A stretch of DNA of 64,000 bases from Paenibacillaceae bacterium (lineage in GTDB: Bacteria > Bacillota > Clostridia > Lachnospirales > Lachnospiraceae). The stretch's first letter is position 1, and every line of letters starts with the position of its first letter. The notes under the pieces were generated by a model. It saw only the letters and a list, made by a program, of their open reading frames with translations. It made no database searches and was not told the origin of the DNA. The position numbers and the translations under genes were made by a program. Positions 24,937 through 32,924 of this stretch are shown here, piece by piece. Where the stretch lies: NCBI GenBank assembly GCA_015057705.1, contig SVDU01000022.1, positions 1-64,000 of the forward strand, in the 5' to 3' direction.

Positions 24937-25554
24937 TTATGATGACGCTAAATGAGATATATCATTTTTTTCAAGGAGTGTAAAAATTTCAGTGAGAGGA
25001 CTGTAATGAACGGTGGTGATGCTGGCATTTTCCACTATAATGCTCTCATCTTCTTCATCCGGCCCCAGCATGACAGAAACCAGACAGGCAAGAGTCGCTC
25101 CATGGGAAACCACTGCAATATCCTCTCTTCCACCGGTTTGTCTGATAATCTCATTCACAGCTTCCTTACATCGCCGGTAAATTTCTTTCTCGCTTTCTCC
25201 TCCGGGGGGTGCCGCGTGAGAAGGATCCATGACCCAGTGTCTGTATTCGCCTGGATAGCTTTCCTCAATCTCTTTCCATGTCAGACCTTCCCATACACCA
25301 AACTCCACTTCCATAAGCCGGGGCATAGGGATAATTTCTGCCTCCTGTCTGACTGCAAGAGCCTCTGCCGTTGCCATCGCACGTTTCAGTGTACTGGAAA
25401 ATATTTTTTTTACCGGTCTGGATTCCATACCTGCTGCCAGTAACTTTGCCTGCATCAGTCCTGTTTCATTGAGAGGGATGTCATGGCTTCCCTGAATCTT
25501 CCCCTGTATATTCCAATCTGTCTGCCCATGGCGTATCAGATATATCCTCATCAT
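24937..25554 (-). CDS. Histidine phosphatase family protein (phosphoglycerate mutase-like)
   Basis: A 205-residue histidine phosphatase. The catalytic RHGQTDWN motif starts at about residue 8, the acid residue lies in MEVEFGVWEG, and the second catalytic His is in VVSHGATLACL. Such enzymes remove phosphate from small phosphorylated metabolites; the substrate is not evident. Its gene begins 15 bp after the stop of the sigma-like gene, so the two are co-transcribed. Either of two adjacent ATG codons (25554 or 25551) may be used; the second has better ribosome-site spacing. Confidence 0.85.
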   Translation of the reverse strand: MMRIYLIRHGQTDWNIQGKIQGSHDIPLNETGLMQAKLLAAGMESRPVKKIFSSTLKRAMATAEALAVRQEAEIIPMPRLMEVEFGVWEGLTWKEIEESYPGEYRHWVMDPSHAAPPGGESEKEIYRRCKEAVNEIIRQTGGREDIAVVSHGATLACLVSVMLGPDEEDESIIVENASITTVHYSPLTEIFTLLEKNDISHLASS

Positions 25555-25569
25555 TTTTCTCCTGGTATC

Positions 25570-26169
25570 TTAAACTTCGTAGTCGTAGTCTTCTGAGTCG
25601 GTAATTTCCATCTCACTCATCTCTGCCAATGCCTCTAGATCTGCATTTTCCGCATTCAGACTCACTGCATCGATTGCCATCTTCATGATTCCCCGAATCT
25701 CATCCACGCTCATCTTCATCTTGTCCGCCAGCTCCTCAACCGTTGCCTCACGTCCAAACTCTGCTGCAAGGGTCTGGGCTATTTGCTGAAGTACATTGAC
25801 TCTGGCCGCCAGTTCCTCTCCAGTCTGGTCTGCAGACACTTCTTCTTCTACAGCCAGTTCCAATGCCTTCTTTATCTTTTCGGCCACATAGCTGTCAAAT
25901 CCGTTCTCTCCGCCTGCCTTTGCATATTCTTCCACTGCCATTAAAAGTGCCATATTGGCTTCCTGAACAAGATCAGATAACAGCACGCCTTTTCCGTCAT
26001 ACTCCTTGGCATACTCCAGAGCGGTTCTTAAATTCCCTTCTACCAGTCTCTTTTTGGCTTCCTGATTTCCTTTTCTTAAATCTGAAATCAGCTTTAACTG
26101 TTCTTCTCCGGTACAGGGAGTGATCTCTCCCATCTCGTCTAAATACATCTGGTAAAAATTATCATGCAT
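25570..26169 (-). CDS. Sigma-70-like protein lacking region 4
   Basis: A 199-residue protein similar to primary-type sigma factors in regions 1.2-2.2 (about residues 4-95: MYLDEMGEITPCTGEEQLKL and GKGVLLSDLVQEANMALLMA) and in region 3 (about 120-175, FGREATVEELADKMKMSVDE). The stretch that should melt the -10 element lacks the usual aromatic and basic residues (DSYVAEKIKKALELA here), and there is no region 4 for the -35 box. The tail is very acidic. It may bind core polymerase without normal promoter recognition, or act as an antagonist. The start is set at 26169, with AAAGGAGT 7 nt upstream; the frame opens at 26196. Function is uncertain. Confidence 0.65.
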   Translation of the reverse strand: MHDNFYQMYLDEMGEITPCTGEEQLKLISDLRKGNQEAKKRLVEGNLRTALEYAKEYDGKGVLLSDLVQEANMALLMAVEEYAKAGGENGFDSYVAEKIKKALELAVEEEVSADQTGEELAARVNVLQQIAQTLAAEFGREATVEELADKMKMSVDEIRGIMKMAIDAVSLNAENADLEALAEMSEMEITDSEDYDYEV

Positions 26170-26306
26170 ATTTTTTACTCCTTTATTTATCATCACTTAA
26201 ATCCTGTGCCCGTTACTATACCGCAGTCCAATTAATTTGTCAATTTCCTTTACAAATCATTTAATATTGTGATAGAATATCCTTATATTTATAAGGAGGG
26301 CTAATG

Positions 26307-27182
26307 ATGGATATTAATTATGAACTGTACAAGGTTTTTTATCATGTTGCCGCAACACTTAGCTTTTCTGAGGCCTCCAAACAGCTCTTTATTTCCCAGT
26401 CTGCAGTCAGCCAGTCAGTCAAGGTACTGGAGAAGAAATTAAACCAGACACTCTTTATCAGAAGTACCAAGAAGGTTCAGCTCACTCCCGAAGGGGAGAT
26501 TCTTTTAAAGCATATCGAACCTGCTATTAATCTGATCCAAAAGGGAGAAAATCAGCTATTGGAAGCCAATACCTTAAACGGAGGCCAGCTGCGCATCGGA
26601 GCCAGTGATACCATCTGCCGCTACTTTCTGGTTCCCTATTTAAACAGATTCCACAAAGCCTACCCCAATGTGCACATTAAGGTTACCAACCAGACATCCA
26701 TTGAATGCGCTCATCTGCTGGCCAATGGTCAGGTAGATTTCATCATCACCAATTATCCCAACTCTGGTCTGCTCAGTTCCCAGAAATTCCGGGTGATCAA
26801 TGAATTTTCAGATGTATTTGTGGCAAATCAGGAATACTTTCCATTAAAAGGGGAGACGGTTAACCTTCAGAAACTTCAGACCTATCCCATTCTTATGCTG
26901 GACCGGAAAAGCACCACAAGTGAATTTCTCCACCATATGTTCCAGAAGGAGCAGCTGGATTTAGTTCCTGAAATTGAATTAAGCAGCAACGATCTTTTAA
27001 TTGATCTGGCTCGGATCGGACTTGGAATCGCTTTCGTTCCCGATTTCTGCATTCCAAATAATGACAGGGATTTATTTCAGGTAAAGCTGACAGAAAAACT
27101 GCCCAGACGCCAGATGGTTGTGGCCTATAATGAAAATATACCCGTTTCTCAGGCTTCCAGACAATTTATGGACATGCTCTGA
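26307..27182 (+). CDS. LysR-family transcriptional regulator
   Basis: A 291-residue LysR regulator. The winged helix-turn-helix occupies residues 1-60 (SFSEASKQLFISQSAVSQSV), followed by the linker helix and a two-lobed periplasmic-binding-like effector domain from about residue 88 (GQLRIGASDTICRYFL). AAGGAGG at 26293-26299 fits the second ATG at 26307 best; the first ATG is at 26304. It ends in a terminator. The divergent neighbour is the sigma-like gene, 137 bp away. LysR proteins often regulate the divergent gene, but nothing further supports that here. Confidence 0.88.
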   Translation: MDINYELYKVFYHVAATLSFSEASKQLFISQSAVSQSVKVLEKKLNQTLFIRSTKKVQLTPEGEILLKHIEPAINLIQKGENQLLEANTLNGGQLRIGASDTICRYFLVPYLNRFHKAYPNVHIKVTNQTSIECAHLLANGQVDFIITNYPNSGLLSSQKFRVINEFSDVFVANQEYFPLKGETVNLQKLQTYPILMLDRKSTTSEFLHHMFQKEQLDLVPEIELSSNDLLIDLARIGLGIAFVPDFCIPNNDRDLFQVKLTEKLPRRQMVVAYNENIPVSQASRQFMDML

Positions 27183-27193
27183 TATAAAACCCG

Positions 27194-27223
27194 GCTGCCG
27201 GCTGATCCTTCCGGCAGCTTTTT
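27194..27223 (+). terminator. Terminator of the LysR gene
   Basis: GCTGCCGG (27194-27201) pairs with CCGGCAGC (27211-27218), followed by TTTTTATTTT. Confidence 0.85.
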
Positions 27224-27232
27224 ATTTTCATT

Positions 27233-27742
27233 TCATTTATCATAAACCATCAGGTAGATCCCCCACTTTTCCTCTTCAAAGGCAAAATCTTCTTTTTTAA
27301 ACTGCTCCTCGTGAAATCCCACTTTCTCATAACATCGTTTTGCTCCTGGATTGCAGTCAAATACATTAAGCGTGATTCGTTCCATTCCCAGGAATTCTTT
27401 CGCATAACCCACTGCAAGAGAAACCATCTGTCCTCCCAGTCCCTGCCCCCGCAGACTCTGGTCAATGACGATGAAACCAAGGTGAACGCTCTTCTTTTCA
27501 TAATCCACTCTGGACATACGGAAACTCCCCACCGGTATTCCCTTTTCATTTAACGCGGTAAAACCAAAGGAACGGGAATCTTTTTCCAGTTCATTGTAAT
27601 ACCGCTCCAGCTGATCAGCTGACAGTGGAAATGAAAAATGATCTCTGCACCACATACCAAGCATACGGCGGTCTGTGAGCCAGTTTAGCAGATACGTTCC
27701 ATCCTCTTTTTTATACGGTCTTAATCTAAGTGTGTTTTTCAT
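27233..27742 (-). CDS. GNAT-family N-acetyltransferase
   Basis: A 169-residue acetyltransferase of the RimJ/RimL-like GNAT group. The acetyl-CoA pyrophosphate loop is in IDQSLRGQGLGGQMVSLA, and the C-terminal half has the typical ITLNVFDCNPGAKRCYEKVGF segment. The substrate is unknown; it may be a protein N-terminus, an amine or an antibiotic. Its first codons overlap the end of the nuclease-helicase gene by 17 bp, so the two are translationally coupled. Confidence 0.85.
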   Translation of the reverse strand: MKNTLRLRPYKKEDGTYLLNWLTDRRMLGMWCRDHFSFPLSADQLERYYNELEKDSRSFGFTALNEKGIPVGSFRMSRVDYEKKSVHLGFIVIDQSLRGQGLGGQMVSLAVGYAKEFLGMERITLNVFDCNPGAKRCYEKVGFHEEQFKKEDFAFEEEKWGIYLMVYDK

Positions 27743-30122
27743 CCTCTTTCTCCTCCACTAACCGGCTGTCCCAGAACTGACTGGCAACCTCTTTGGCACT
27801 CTTTAATTTCACTTCATAAAAGCTGTCCCATTCTCGGGGAAACAACGCCTGATATTCAGGCCGGGTAAAACGTTCGTCTAAAAGGGCAATGATCCCCTCA
27901 TCCCTGGCTGTTCGGATTACTCTTCCGGCAGCCTGCATGACCTTATTCATGCCAGGATACTGATAAGCATAATCAAAACCTTTCGACGACTTTTCTTCAA
28001 AATAATTTTTCAAAATCTCCTGTTCCGTGCAGACCATGGGGAGTCCGGTTCCCACGATGATCACACCTATCAGTCTCTCCTCCTTTAAATCAATTCCTTC
28101 GGAGAAGACACCTCCCATCACACACAGGCCTACAAAGGAATCATCCCGCTCTCTGGAAAATTCCATTAAGAACGACTCTCTTTCCTGCTCGTTCATATGA
28201 GATGCCTGTGCATAACAGGTAACAGAGTCCCCATCACAGATCCGTTCCGGCAAAATAGTCTCTATTTCTTTTAAATACTGATAAGATGGTAGAAAAACTA
28301 TATAATTTCCTTTTTTCGCAGATACGATCTTACTGATGTAATCTGCCACCTTCCGGTATTCGTTGCGGTTTCTTCTTGTGTAACGGCTGCTCACATCCGT
28401 TCCCACCATCAAAAGACGGTTCTCCTGATCAAAGGGAGAATGGGCATAGACAGCATATTCCTCCTGATCTCCGCTTAGCAGTTCCTTATAATAGGAAACC
28501 GGAAGAAGGGTTGCTGAAAAAAATACGGTACTGTTTCCTTTTTTCAGACACTCCTGCAGATTCTTAGACGGGTTTACACAAAAAAACCTTAGCATAAAGC
28601 GCCCGTCGGACATGAGTTCTGTATAAATCCTGTAATTCTCATCAAGCCGGTCATAAATGTTAAGAAACTTCCTCAAATCAAAGAAGAAATCCAGTACCAG
28701 ATCCCTGTCTCGAAATTCGGAATTTTTCTCCATAAACAGTTCCATTTCCCCAAATAAACTCATGATACTGGTAATAAAGAAACGGACGTCTTCCAAAATG
28801 CGATACCCCTCACACTGGCGTTTCATTTCCAGCAGTTCTTTGTTGCACCGGTCCAGCAAACGGCCTATTTTTTCGTTCATGGGCTTTATAATCTTTTTAA
28901 TAAGAAGAAAGTCCTCTTTCCAGACGGCTGCACTGTACATTTCCCTGGCTCTTGGGACCAGATTATGGGCCTCATCCACCAAAAATATATACTCTCCGGT
29001 AATCCCTTCTGAGAAATATCGTTTTAACCGGACATCAGGGTCAAAAACATAATTATAATCACAGATTACCCCATCCACCCAGTTGCTGATATCCAGGCAC
29101 AATTCAAAAGGACAGACACGAAATTCTGTGGCATAACGCAATATTACATCTCTGGTAATACCAAATTCGTTGTGAATGATATCATAGACACAATCACCTA
29201 CTCGGTCAAAATGTCCCTTGGCATAGGGGCATGCATCAGGATTACAGTCCGGCTTTTCCAGAAAGCAGAGTTTCTCCTTGGCTGTAATGGTAACGGTACT
29301 GAAATACAGGCCTTTTTCCCTTAGAATATCAAAGGATTCTTCCGCAACTCCCCGTGTAATGGTTTTTGCCGTCAAATAAAAAAGCTTATCCCCCAGCCCC
29401 TCTCCAATGGACTTTACAGCCGGAAAAACTGTGGAAAGAGTCTTTCCGATTCCGGTGGGAGCCTGAATGAACAAATTCCGTTTTCTTTGAATGCTGCGAA
29501 ATACCGAAACCGCCAGTTCCCGCTGTCCCTGGCGGTAGGGATATGGAAACTCCAGTTCCCGGACTGACTCATCTCTTCTGATTCCATGACTATATAAATA
29601 CCTGGCCCATTTCACATATTCATGGATCAGTCCCTGAAACCAGGCTTCCAGCTCTTCAAAGGATTTCTCTGTCTGAAAGCGGCGGATCTCTTCTGTCTCT
29701 ATATTGCAGTAGGTCACCTGCATGACTGCCCCGTCCCTCTGCTTATCAAAGCAGTAAAAGTATCCGTAACACATGACCTGGGCCATATGGACGGGAATGG
29801 GCTCCTCCAGATAGGACAAATCCATGTAGATTCCTTTGATTTCATCTATGATCAGCTCGTCCGGTTTGTCAATGATCCCATCCGCTCTGCCTTCCACCAG
29901 AATCTGGAACTGATCTTCTTCTACCACATGTTTTAACGTTACCTCGGCTTTATAATCCGCTCCCATTCGGCGTTGAATCTTTCTGTGAATCCGGCTGCCT
30001 TCCTGCATGGCATTCTTCTCTGCAGCAAAATTATGGCGGTTATCCAGATCTCCGGAACGCAGCACAAATTCCACCAGATTCCTGACGGATATGCTTAAGA
30101 TCTTTTTTTCTTCCTGCTCCAT
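27726..30122 (-). CDS. XPD/DinG-type helicase with N-terminal PD-(D/E)XK nuclease domain
   Basis: A 798-residue superfamily 2 DNA helicase. The N-terminal 180 residues look like a RecB/Cas4-type nuclease: D81 in GRADGII, then D93-E94-x-K96 in IIDEIKG. The helicase core follows, with Walker A APTGIGKT (221-228), a cysteine group fitting an Fe-S cluster (C286, C293, C298 and probably C337), and the DEAH box (383-386). The C-terminal lobe has QAAGRVIRTARDEG, motif VI. This fusion is a known clostridial form. A role in DNA repair or structure resolution is probable. GNAT overlaps its 3' end. Confidence 0.82.
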   Translation of the reverse strand: MEQEEKKILSISVRNLVEFVLRSGDLDNRHNFAAEKNAMQEGSRIHRKIQRRMGADYKAEVTLKHVVEEDQFQILVEGRADGIIDKPDELIIDEIKGIYMDLSYLEEPIPVHMAQVMCYGYFYCFDKQRDGAVMQVTYCNIETEEIRRFQTEKSFEELEAWFQGLIHEYVKWARYLYSHGIRRDESVRELEFPYPYRQGQRELAVSVFRSIQRKRNLFIQAPTGIGKTLSTVFPAVKSIGEGLGDKLFYLTAKTITRGVAEESFDILREKGLYFSTVTITAKEKLCFLEKPDCNPDACPYAKGHFDRVGDCVYDIIHNEFGITRDVILRYATEFRVCPFELCLDISNWVDGVICDYNYVFDPDVRLKRYFSEGITGEYIFLVDEAHNLVPRAREMYSAAVWKEDFLLIKKIIKPMNEKIGRLLDRCNKELLEMKRQCEGYRILEDVRFFITSIMSLFGEMELFMEKNSEFRDRDLVLDFFFDLRKFLNIYDRLDENYRIYTELMSDGRFMLRFFCVNPSKNLQECLKKGNSTVFFSATLLPVSYYKELLSGDQEEYAVYAHSPFDQENRLLMVGTDVSSRYTRRNRNEYRKVADYISKIVSAKKGNYIVFLPSYQYLKEIETILPERICDGDSVTCYAQASHMNEQERESFLMEFSRERDDSFVGLCVMGGVFSEGIDLKEERLIGVIIVGTGLPMVCTEQEILKNYFEEKSSKGFDYAYQYPGMNKVMQAAGRVIRTARDEGIIALLDERFTRPEYQALFPREWDSFYEVKLKSAKEVASQFWDSRLVEEKEDEKHT

Positions 30123-30166
30123 TCCGGTTCCTCCTTCTTACAATTGATATACCCCGTCCACCCATG

Positions 30167-30210
30167 AAAAAAGGGAACTGCATACCATATGGCTGCAATT
30201 CCCTCTTTTT
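30167..30210 (-). terminator. Terminator of the HPr-like gene
   Basis: A 10-bp stem with one mismatch (30173-30182 with 30194-30203) is flanked by A6 and T5 tracts. It ends the minus-strand HPr-like transcript. Confidence 0.7.
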
Positions 30211-30224
30211 CGTTGCTTTATCGT

Positions 30225-30467
30225 TTATGCTGCTGAGCTGCTTTCCGGAGCTAATTTTTTTAAGTATTTTTCAAATTCTGCATCTGCACCGTTTAACTGG
30301 ACAGTAAGAATCTGGGATAAATCCAAGCTTAAAACACCTAATATAGACTTTGCGTCAATAATCACTCGATTGTAAAATACGTCTATGTCGAAATTACACC
30401 TGGAAGCAGCAGCAACAAACATTTTGGCCTCAGCAACTGTTGGCAATATAATCTTAAACTGTTTCAT
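30225..30467 (-). CDS. HPr-like protein without the phospho-accepting histidine
   Basis: An 80-residue HPr-fold protein. The regulatory serine region is well kept (IDAKSILGVLSLDL, S41, matching Ser46 of HPr). The N-terminal loop that should hold catalytic His15 (usually GLHARPA or GIHARPA) reads PTVAEAKMF, and no His occurs anywhere in the protein. It therefore cannot carry phosphate from Enzyme I to PTS permeases. By analogy with Bacillus Crh, it may act only through serine phosphorylation by HPr kinase in carbon catabolite control. It is monocistronic, with a consensus-like promoter and its own terminator. Confidence 0.75.
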   Translation of the reverse strand: MKQFKIILPTVAEAKMFVAAASRCNFDIDVFYNRVIIDAKSILGVLSLDLSQILTVQLNGADAEFEKYLKKLAPESSSAA

Positions 30468-30502
30468 GAGCAGACTCCCTTTTCTATAATATCTATGAAG
30501 TA

Positions 30503-30531
30503 CTTATAACATGTTTGACGTCATTTGTCAA
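30503..30531 (-). promoter_or_regulatory. Promoter of the HPr-like gene
   Basis: On the minus strand TTGACA (30526-30531), a 17-bp spacer and TATAAG (30503-30508), 36 bp before the start codon. This is close to the vegetative consensus. Confidence 0.75.
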
Positions 30532-30839
30532 ATTCTGTTTCATATAAGATTATATTGCATGTTTTTGTGCATTATTTGTAATTCCCGCAAAAAAAGCCAG
30601 TGAGAATTAAGCAACTTTTTACTAAGACAAATTATTCAGAAGGAATTTTCTTTGCATCGCCCTTTTTTCATAATTCAATTTCACTATTTTTATGATAAAT
30701 TTTTATCAAAAACGCCAAACAAACCGCCAGGCTTTAAGCGGAATTATAAATTCATTCTACCACAAACAATTATTTATGAACAGCAGAATAAAATTTTATT
30801 TTGCTGACTATCAAATTTTTTATTTTTTTCAAAAAACTG
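30532..30839. other. AT-rich intergenic region with a 26-bp dyad
   Basis: No gene is seen here. The one structured element is at 30781-30806: CAGCA, one unpaired base, then AATAAAATTTTATT, one base and TGCTG, a symmetrical sequence with a single mismatched pair and no loop. It lies 33 bp upstream of the tRNA-Trp -35 box and could be a protein site. Confidence 0.4.
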
Positions 30840-30868
30840 TTGCAATTTAAAATGTTCTATGCTATACT
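30840..30868 (+). promoter_or_regulatory. Promoter of tRNA-Trp
   Basis: TTGCAA (30840-30845), a 17-bp spacer and TATACT (30863-30868), with the tRNA beginning about 38 bp further on. Confidence 0.65.
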
Positions 30869-30905
30869 TTCAAAGTGCTCGGGTGAGCAGGTAATTCAAC
30901 CATCT

Positions 30906-30976
30906 AGGGGAATAGTTCAATGGTAGAGCAACGGTCTCCAAAACCGTAAATGGGGGTTCGAGCCCCTCTTCCCCTG
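30906..30976 (+). tRNA. tRNA-Trp (anticodon CCA)
   Basis: The acceptor arms AGGGGAA (30906-30912) and TTCCCCT (30969-30975) pair fully, with discriminator base G at 30976. The anticodon stem ACGGT/ACCGT encloses loop CTCCAAA, giving anticodon CCA for tryptophan. The T arm has loop TTCGAGC. The gene does not encode CCA at the 3' end. It stands alone, with a promoter upstream and a strong terminator downstream. Confidence 0.95.
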
Positions 30977-30991
30977 CTAAATAGTTATCGT

Positions 30992-31029
30992 AAAAAGCCT
31001 CAGATCAATTAAAGATCTGAGGCTTTTTT
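30992..31029 (+). terminator. Terminator of tRNA-Trp
   Basis: AAAAAGCCTCAGATC (30992-31006) pairs with GATCTGAGGCTTTTT (31014-31028) and ends in a T6 run. Confidence 0.9.
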
Positions 31030-31118
31030 AATGAAAATAACTGATTCTATTCTTTCCTGGCTATTTGCGTTATAATATAATAATAAGAAATAGTGCAAGC
31101 TTTAAAGGGTGGGGAAGT

Positions 31119-32921
31119 ATGATGGGAAAACGCTTTATGAATATCTTCACTAAGATAAAGGTACAAAAACAACTGTATCTGTTCTTTTTTATTGCCATTT
31201 TTATTCCGGTTACAACAGTTGGCGGTTATCTGATCTGCCATACCCGAGCCCAGTTGTTCGATCACTATTCCAAGCAGACTTATTCCGATAATCTCCGTGT
31301 AAAATCCCTGATCCTTGATCTGACAGGAAATATCTACAACAAATCCCAGACACTGCTCTCTGACCAGAACTTAATCAAACTGCTAAGTACACAATACTCT
31401 ACTCCAGACGAATGCAGGACAGCCATTCATGCTTATAATGGAATTGAAACACTTCTTTCCGGTGACGCCTCACTCCGCGGCATCGACGTATATACCTGGA
31501 ATCCCACCATTGCAGACAGCACGCATATTCATCCCTTTACGAACACCAACCAGAAACAACCATGGTTTAAGCGTGCCTGTTCCTCCGTGACCCCTTTTTG
31601 GACAGAGGAACTGGAGAAAAGCAAGCGATATGGTACGGAGACGCAAAATCTATGCCTATATACCCGCATCTTTCTGCCTCAGAATCACAGTTATGCCATT
31701 TTAAAGCTTACAGTCAGTAGCAATCATATCCGAAACCGCATTGAAAACAGTTCCATGCATACCGTCATATGGCTTAATAACGATGGCATATTCTATACCA
31801 GTGACAAGCAGGTAAAAACTGCCGGACTAGAGGGATACGGTTATGATGCAGGGGGGACTGGCACGTATTCAGGGAATATTAAGTTAGATAATGAGATCGT
31901 CATCGGCACCATTTCATCACTCTCTGCGTTCTACTGTGAGGACAACTTTTATATGGCATCCTTAAGCTATGAAGGTTATCCATATCTTAATCGGATTACC
32001 GGCATTTATATCGCAATACTGAGTATGGTCCTTATTATAACCAGTGTATTTATTTGTGTATTCTCTCATTATTTCAGCCTCCGTATTGTTACACTTCGGG
32101 AAAGCATGCACAAAGCCAGCCAGGGAAACTATGAAATTACAGACAGTTTCCACGGCACAGATGAAATCTCTGATGTATTTTTTGATCTGAAGCTGATGAT
32201 ACATGAGATTCTAAAAAAAGAAACTTCATTTTATCAGGCGCAGCTTAAAACTCAGGACTTAATCAATAAACAGCAGCAAATGGAATTTAAGATGCTCTCT
32301 TCACAGATCAATCCCCACTTTCTCTACAATACACTGGAAACCATACGCATGCGTTCACTTAAAGCCGGCAACACAGAGGTAGCAAATGGAATTAAACTCT
32401 TAGGTAAATCCATGCGCTATGTATTGGAAAATACCACTACTTCCGTCACTTCCCTTGCTGGAGAGCTGGATTACATCGAGACTTACCTGGGTATTCAGAA
32501 ATTAAGATTTCATGACCGGGTCAATTATTCCCTGAAAAAACACCATGAATTAAATCTCCAGGATTACCAGATTATCCCTCTGCTATTACAGCCAATTGTC
32601 GAAAATGCACTCCTTCATGGACTGGAGGATGTAGAACAGAACGGGAAAATCATTGTGAAGATCTGCCTGAAAGAGGAAAAACTGCGCATTCAGATATTTG
32701 ATAACGGCTGCGGAATGACTGCAAAGGAACTGGAGCGTATCAACCTGGGGATCGGTCAGCCCCCCTGCGACTCTTCCCACGGGATCGGTCTTTATAATAT
32801 CAATCAGAGAATCAAACTTTGCTATGGATCTGAATTTGGTCTGGACATCAAATCAAAGAAATCAATGGGAACCCTGGTAACAATGGTAATACCCGCACAA
32901 AAATATATGGGAGGGACTTAA
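31119..32921 (+). CDS. YesM-type sensor histidine kinase
   Basis: A 600-residue membrane kinase. One membrane segment lies near the N-terminus (LYLFFFIAIFIPVTTVGGYL), followed by a roughly 260-residue extracellular sensor domain, a second membrane segment near residue 305 (ITGIYIAILSMVLIITSVF), a HAMP linker, the phosphoacceptor His in QINPHFLYNTLETI, and an HATPase domain (DNGCGMTAKELE, GIGLYNINQRI). The start is set at ATG 31119, after GGGGAAG; the frame opens further upstream. It is followed 3 bp after its stop by its response regulator. It likely senses an external sugar or its binding protein and controls the convergent Lpl-type ABC cassette. Confidence 0.88.
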   Translation: MMGKRFMNIFTKIKVQKQLYLFFFIAIFIPVTTVGGYLICHTRAQLFDHYSKQTYSDNLRVKSLILDLTGNIYNKSQTLLSDQNLIKLLSTQYSTPDECRTAIHAYNGIETLLSGDASLRGIDVYTWNPTIADSTHIHPFTNTNQKQPWFKRACSSVTPFWTEELEKSKRYGTETQNLCLYTRIFLPQNHSYAILKLTVSSNHIRNRIENSSMHTVIWLNNDGIFYTSDKQVKTAGLEGYGYDAGGTGTYSGNIKLDNEIVIGTISSLSAFYCEDNFYMASLSYEGYPYLNRITGIYIAILSMVLIITSVFICVFSHYFSLRIVTLRESMHKASQGNYEITDSFHGTDEISDVFFDLKLMIHEILKKETSFYQAQLKTQDLINKQQQMEFKMLSSQINPHFLYNTLETIRMRSLKAGNTEVANGIKLLGKSMRYVLENTTTSVTSLAGELDYIETYLGIQKLRFHDRVNYSLKKHHELNLQDYQIIPLLLQPIVENALLHGLEDVEQNGKIIVKICLKEEKLRIQIFDNGCGMTAKELERINLGIGQPPCDSSHGIGLYNINQRIKLCYGSEFGLDIKSKKSMGTLVTMVIPAQKYMGGT

Positions 32922-32924
32922 ATT

